Shown here one piece after another: positions 61,501 to 64,000 of a stretch of DNA of 64,000 nt (positions are counted from its first letter, which is position 1; each line of letters begins with the position of its first letter). Made by a program: the position numbers and the translations under genes. The notes beneath the pieces were generated by a model, which saw only the letters and a list, made by a program, of their open reading frames with translations, was not told the DNA's origin and made no database searches. The DNA comes from Micromussa lordhowensis (Eukaryota > Cnidaria > Anthozoa > Scleractinia > Lobophylliidae). The stretch spans positions 6,821,179 through 6,885,178 of the forward strand of contig OZ026608.1 of NCBI GenBank assembly GCA_964020085.1, given 5' to 3'.

Positions 61501-63159
61501 TAACTGAAGTGCTAACCATAGGCTAACCATAGTGCCATTTCACCATTTCGTGGTTTAAACAAGTCCCTTTTGGTTAGTGCATAGGTGCTTTGGTGTCACA
61601 GATAGAAGCAACTAGTAAGGAATTTAACAAAAAAGACTTGGTGGAAGAGATCCAAAAGACCAATGACTTTCTAGGTATGTAAAGCATAACTGTGTGCATA
61701 CTGCACACATATTTTTTAACAAAAACTTAGCTGTCTTGTTATAAGCACTGACATGTAAAATCCTGTCTCTCCCGAGAACAAACCTTGTGTCAATTCTAAT
61801 TGATGAAGCCCCTGTGTGTGACGATTCAATTGAAAGGTTTTAGACCATTACTTTCCGTGGTACTGCTTATTACGCTGTGCAAGGTGGTTATTAGAATGAT
61901 GACACCCTAGTGTGTGACCATTCAAATTCAAAGCTATTTAGCAGTTCTTTTATGTGGTACTCATTAATATGCTGTTAGTAAAAGGTGGGCCTAGTCTGAC
62001 TATTCAAATGAAAGCTGTTGAGTAACGCTTTCACATGGAACTGGTCATGTTGCATAAAGTACTCGGAAATGGTTTTGAAGCATGTGGATGAAATCCTAGA
62101 GTACAGTCAAATTTGGATTCTTCTCTTTAGAAGTACATGTACATGTATGTTTACTTAGGGCTACCACTGATGTTGCTCCTTTGTCACTTCCATTTTCTTT
62201 CTAGCAAGCAGCAGTCAACCGACAACCAGCAGGACCCAGGATTCGAACAACATAAGTGCAGGTATGCTGTTTCAAATCATCATTACTTTGTTTTTGCGAG
62301 TTAAAAATTAATCTAAAATTAATTTTAAGTTCAGGATCTCAACCAACATGGTAACCTGGGTGAGATCATTACAAGAGACATTTATAGGATTTTGCTATGC
62401 AGTGTACAGATTCAAAAAACTGAAATGTCTTTGTCTCACTTTGATCAGCATATTGCAGTTGTTGAATTGGGTGTTAAAAGCCAGTAGTGGCCATTGATTT
62501 TGGCCAGAGGTCTATCTCCACTTAAATCATTATATCAGAGTAACAAAATATAGGCAAGCGCTTGTAAGTTAACCCTCAGAACTGGATACAAACACATGTA
62601 GTTAGTGAATATTTGTCCCTCTTGAGTAGAATCCACCGCCAGGTTAGCTCAGTTTGTAGAGTGCCAGACTGCTGCATGGGAGGTTGAGGGTTCGAGCCCC
62701 GGACTGGTCCAACACTCAGGGTCTTATAACAACTGAGGAGAATGTGCTGCCTTTGTAATTACATCTGCAAATGGTTAGATGTTCAAGTCTTCTCAGATAA
62801 GGACTATAAATCGTAGGCCCTGTCTCTTCAGTGTTACATGGTTAGCAGGGGATGTTAAAGAACCCACACACTTATCAAAAAGAGTAGTTCCCGGTGTTGT
62901 GGTCTGGCCTTGTCTCGCGAGTTGGTGCTTAACATAGGGTTCATCTCATTGCACCTTTCCCCCTCAGACAGAATTGTCCAAGAAAGATTGCTATGACTAT
63001 GACTATCTCTGTAGCCATAATTGAAGTGTTGACATTAACACAACAACTAAAAAAAAATTTTGTTTTTTTGTCACATTAGGTGCCAGGCCTGGAGTGGATG
63101 CAAGTGATCACATTCCCAGCACTCATAAACAATTAGTAGAAATATTGTTCAAAGATTGA
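55504..63159 (+). CDS. Basic coiled-coil protein, probably nuclear; family uncertain (CENP-Q-like layout)
   Basis: Eight exons join in consistent phases (0,1,1,2,0,1,1) to 335 residues: 55504-55596, 56365-56803, 57506-57559, 59283-59415, 60554-60632, 61602-61674, 62206-62262, 63080-63159. The N-terminus is Lys/Arg/Ser-rich with a likely nuclear signal (IQRKRRH and KRSKKSKQQ). Residues ~90-150 are Ser/Asp-rich. From ~178 a helical stretch begins: EILRSLNRLAQRKLLDSLSS, then EVQSRVANLEKVHHEMIQEH, probably coiled coil. The C-terminus is STHKQLVEILFKD. No enzyme motif. The layout and the EI-x4-LN-x-L-x2-R-x-LL pattern weakly recall the kinetochore protein CENP-Q. That is a guess; the gene model itself is firm. 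A YY1-like site precedes it. Confidence 0.75.
55715..55850. repeat. Dispersed repeat shared with 27606-27790
   Basis: Copy in intron 1 of the coiled-coil gene, followed at 55850-55935 by a fragment of the 48574-48950 repeat. Confidence 0.7.
56365..56803 (+). CDS. Exon 2: nuclear-signal and acidic/serine region
   Basis: The acceptor is GATGTACAG and the donor AAAG|GTATAC. Open through 146 codons with RKRRHTVDNTEERQTKRSKK and SGSLSSSESEGSLHLSDQSD. Starts phase 0, ends phase 1. Confidence 0.78.
57014..57224. mobile_element. Foldback MITE (~210 bp)
   Basis: ACAAACTCTCCTCTTGCACC pairs with GGTGCAAGAGGAGAGTTTGT, and arms of ~95 bp include AGCTTG and GTGAGGCCTA. It lies in intron 2 of the coiled-coil gene. 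Confidence 0.85.
57506..57559 (+). CDS. Exon 3 (54 bp)
   Basis: TTTCTCTCATAG| precedes NDSKHIPLQVIHNTLRK, ending AAAAG|GTGATC. Phase 1 on both sides. Short, but phase and splice sites fit. Confidence 0.7.
57710..58373. mobile_element. Pogo/Tigger-like MITE with interrupted left end
   Basis: The right end TGGTCGTATTAACGGGGTTC then CACTG is the reverse complement of the left CAGTGGAACCCCG. Inside are several GTTAATACGACCACC units. The left terminus is present twice (57709-57730 and 57879-57900) around a ~150 bp insertion. Confidence 0.75.
57731..57878. repeat. Dispersed ~150 bp repeat, copy 2, inserted in the pogo-like TIR
   Basis: It matches 25569-25718 and is flanked by an exact 22 bp direct repeat of the MITE end. 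Confidence 0.85.
59283..59415 (+). CDS. Exon 4: start of helical region
   Basis: TTTATTTCAG| precedes NHKTEDEILRSLNRLAQRKL; ends AAAAG|GTATAG. Starts phase 1, ends phase 2. Confidence 0.78.
59519..59698. mobile_element. MITE with CAGAGTGTTTTCA termini
   Basis: CAGAGTGTTTTCATGTGAC and GTAAGTGAAAACACTCTA are inverted ends; 180 bp, in intron 4 of the coiled-coil gene. A relative is at 54617. Confidence 0.8.
59721..59868. mobile_element. Foldback MITE
   Basis: AATTGGACC, TACAATTTAGG and AGTAAT pair with ATTACT, CCTGAATTGTA and GTCCAGTT. Imperfect arms of ~45 bp. Confidence 0.6.
60554..60632 (+). CDS. Exon 5: coiled coil
   Basis: TGTTTGAAG| precedes YKEVQSRVANLEKVHHEMIQ; ends GAG|GTAGGT. It completes the split Arg codon and ends phase 0. 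Confidence 0.75.
60840..61020 (+). mobile_element. Possible LINE 3'-end remnant
   Basis: One frame reads AAVRTLGTNRSGWKENVKAL then a stop, similar in spacing to non-LTR C-terminal tails. Weak. Confidence 0.3.
61165..61290 (-). repeat. Inverted fragment of the 48574-48950 repeat
   Basis: CTTCCCAAAATTAAACACTC, TATGACCTGACCAAAAACTA and GAAACCCTATTTATGACCTG mirror the other copy. Confidence 0.6.
61602..61674 (+). CDS. Exon 6: coiled coil continued
   Basis: TGGTGTCACAG| precedes IEATSKEFNKKDLVEEIQKT; ends CTAG|GTATGT. Starts phase 0, ends phase 1. Confidence 0.75.
62206..62262 (+). CDS. Exon 7
   Basis: TTTCTTTCTAG| precedes SSSQPTTSRTQDSNNISA; ends GCAG|GTATGC. Phase 1 on both sides; Ser/Thr-rich linker. 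Confidence 0.7.
62638..62995 (+). mobile_element. tRNA-derived SINE, copy 2
   Basis: Head with A box TTAGCTCAGTTTGTAGAG and B box GGTTCGAGCCC; the body matches 17901-18290 (CAACACTCAGGGTCTTAT, CATCTGCAAATGGTTAGA, TAGTTCCCGGTGTTGTGGTC). It lies in the last intron of the coiled-coil gene. The tail differs: GACTAT units. Confidence 0.85.
63080..63159 (+). CDS. Exon 8: C-terminus and stop
   Basis: TGTCACATTAG| precedes GARPGVDASDHIPSTHKQLV; ends EILFKD and TGA. Phase 1 start. Confidence 0.75.
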
Positions 63160-63184
63160 TCATGATTACTACACTATGACATCA

Positions 63185-63190
63185 AATAAA
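63185..63190 (+). terminator. Candidate polyadenylation signal
   Basis: AATAAA 26 bp after the coiled-coil gene stop; another is at 63448-63453. Confidence 0.45.
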
Positions 63191-64000
63191 GCAAGTGGAC
63201 ATTTCTGTCAGTCATGTCTCGTTTCAGACTGCAACATTTTAGTATCTCTGACAATTAAAGGGGCGTGGCAACTCTCTAAATGGTACTCACAAGAATCATT
63301 AATGGTGGTTGTTCCTTTCAGAGAGCGAAGTCCTGGTTTGGAGTCAGTTGTTTTGTTTTGTGGCATCCCTTAGCAAACATGAAGTATTTAAAATTATGAA
63401 ATTATTATTTTAAAGCATCAACTGAGGTGGATTGCTTTGATTGGACAATAAACTGTAATGTATCAACCCCTCTGCAATAATTGCAGTCTTTTTTAGGATT
63501 GGTACCTTTTAGGTTGAAAAATATTTCAAGCCACACCCACAAAAAGGATCTTCCTTACCTTTGCGAGGAAAACAAAAGTATCAAGTTACAAAGTTGGCAC
63601 GAAAAGTGAAATGCTTCAGCGTATTATTGAATTTAAAAATTTTGAACGGAACGACGTAAAACAGCAGAGTAAACAGTAATTGTACGTTATTTTTGGACCT
63701 TGAATTAAAATACTGTACACACATGAAACAAGCACACTGCTAAGATTATTTCTTATCAAGGTTTCTGTCCGTTCATATTCTGCAAGGGAGTGGAGTGAAC
63801 TGGGCTGGGTTCTGAGACCTACCATGCCAGAGCGATTGTCTCACTAGTTACTAAAAAAAATAGAGCAATTTTTGTTTGAGTATCGAAAGTAGTTGGCGTT
63901 TGCTTTGGTTTTAAGTGATCAGCTAAAAACCTCGCTCTTTTCTCACATTTTGTAATTTGTGATTGGCCATAGTTGGTTTCCTGCCCATGTTGCTGTCTCA

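Overview
The window is eukaryotic. It has split genes with GT/AG introns, AT-rich intergenic DNA and a dense mixture of SINEs, foldback MITEs and degraded transposons. The secreted discoidin/F-type-lectin gene and the repeat types (Ngaro-like YR retroelement, Penelope-like pieces, tRNA-derived SINEs) suggest an anthozoan cnidarian, probably a stony coral. That assignment is inference, because no ribosomal or mitochondrial marker is present.

Four protein-coding genes can be built exon by exon with matching splice phases. (1) Minus strand, 22662 down to 43 and running off the left edge: a secreted lectin-like protein with signal peptide, F5/8C, two FTP (fucolectin) domains and a second, incomplete F5/8C. 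(2) Plus strand, 40229-46075, four exons, 634 aa: a type II membrane beta-1,4-N-acetylgalactosaminyltransferase of the B4GALNT3/4 type with a PA14 domain. (3) Plus strand, 51675-52886, one coding exon, 403 aa: a Golgi carbohydrate sulfotransferase of the CHST1/3/5/7 type. (4) Plus strand, 55504-63159, eight exons, 335 aa: a basic, serine-rich, coiled-coil protein, probably nuclear; its layout weakly recalls CENP-Q but it is unassigned.

Layout: 1-22.7 kb is the lectin gene, with a broken hAT element in one intron and a ~4.5 kb Ngaro/DIRS-like retroelement in another. From 22.7 to 32.3 kb there is no supported gene, only nested palindromic MITEs, two SINEs, Penelope-like pieces and a duplicated ~390 bp segment. 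From 32.3 to 39.9 kb is a head-to-tail triplicate of a ~2 kb unit carrying a broken zinc-ribbon-like ORF, possibly from a Mutator-like transposase; copy 2 is interrupted by a TTAA-flanked element. The region 40-53 kb holds the glycosyltransferase and sulfotransferase genes, and 55-63.5 kb the coiled-coil gene.

Together the first three genes concern glycans: one candidate writer of LacdiNAc (GalNAc-beta-1,4-GlcNAc), one candidate sulfating enzyme and one candidate secreted reader. Whether they act together cannot be told from sequence. Most other open frames are antisense shadows or repeat-derived.
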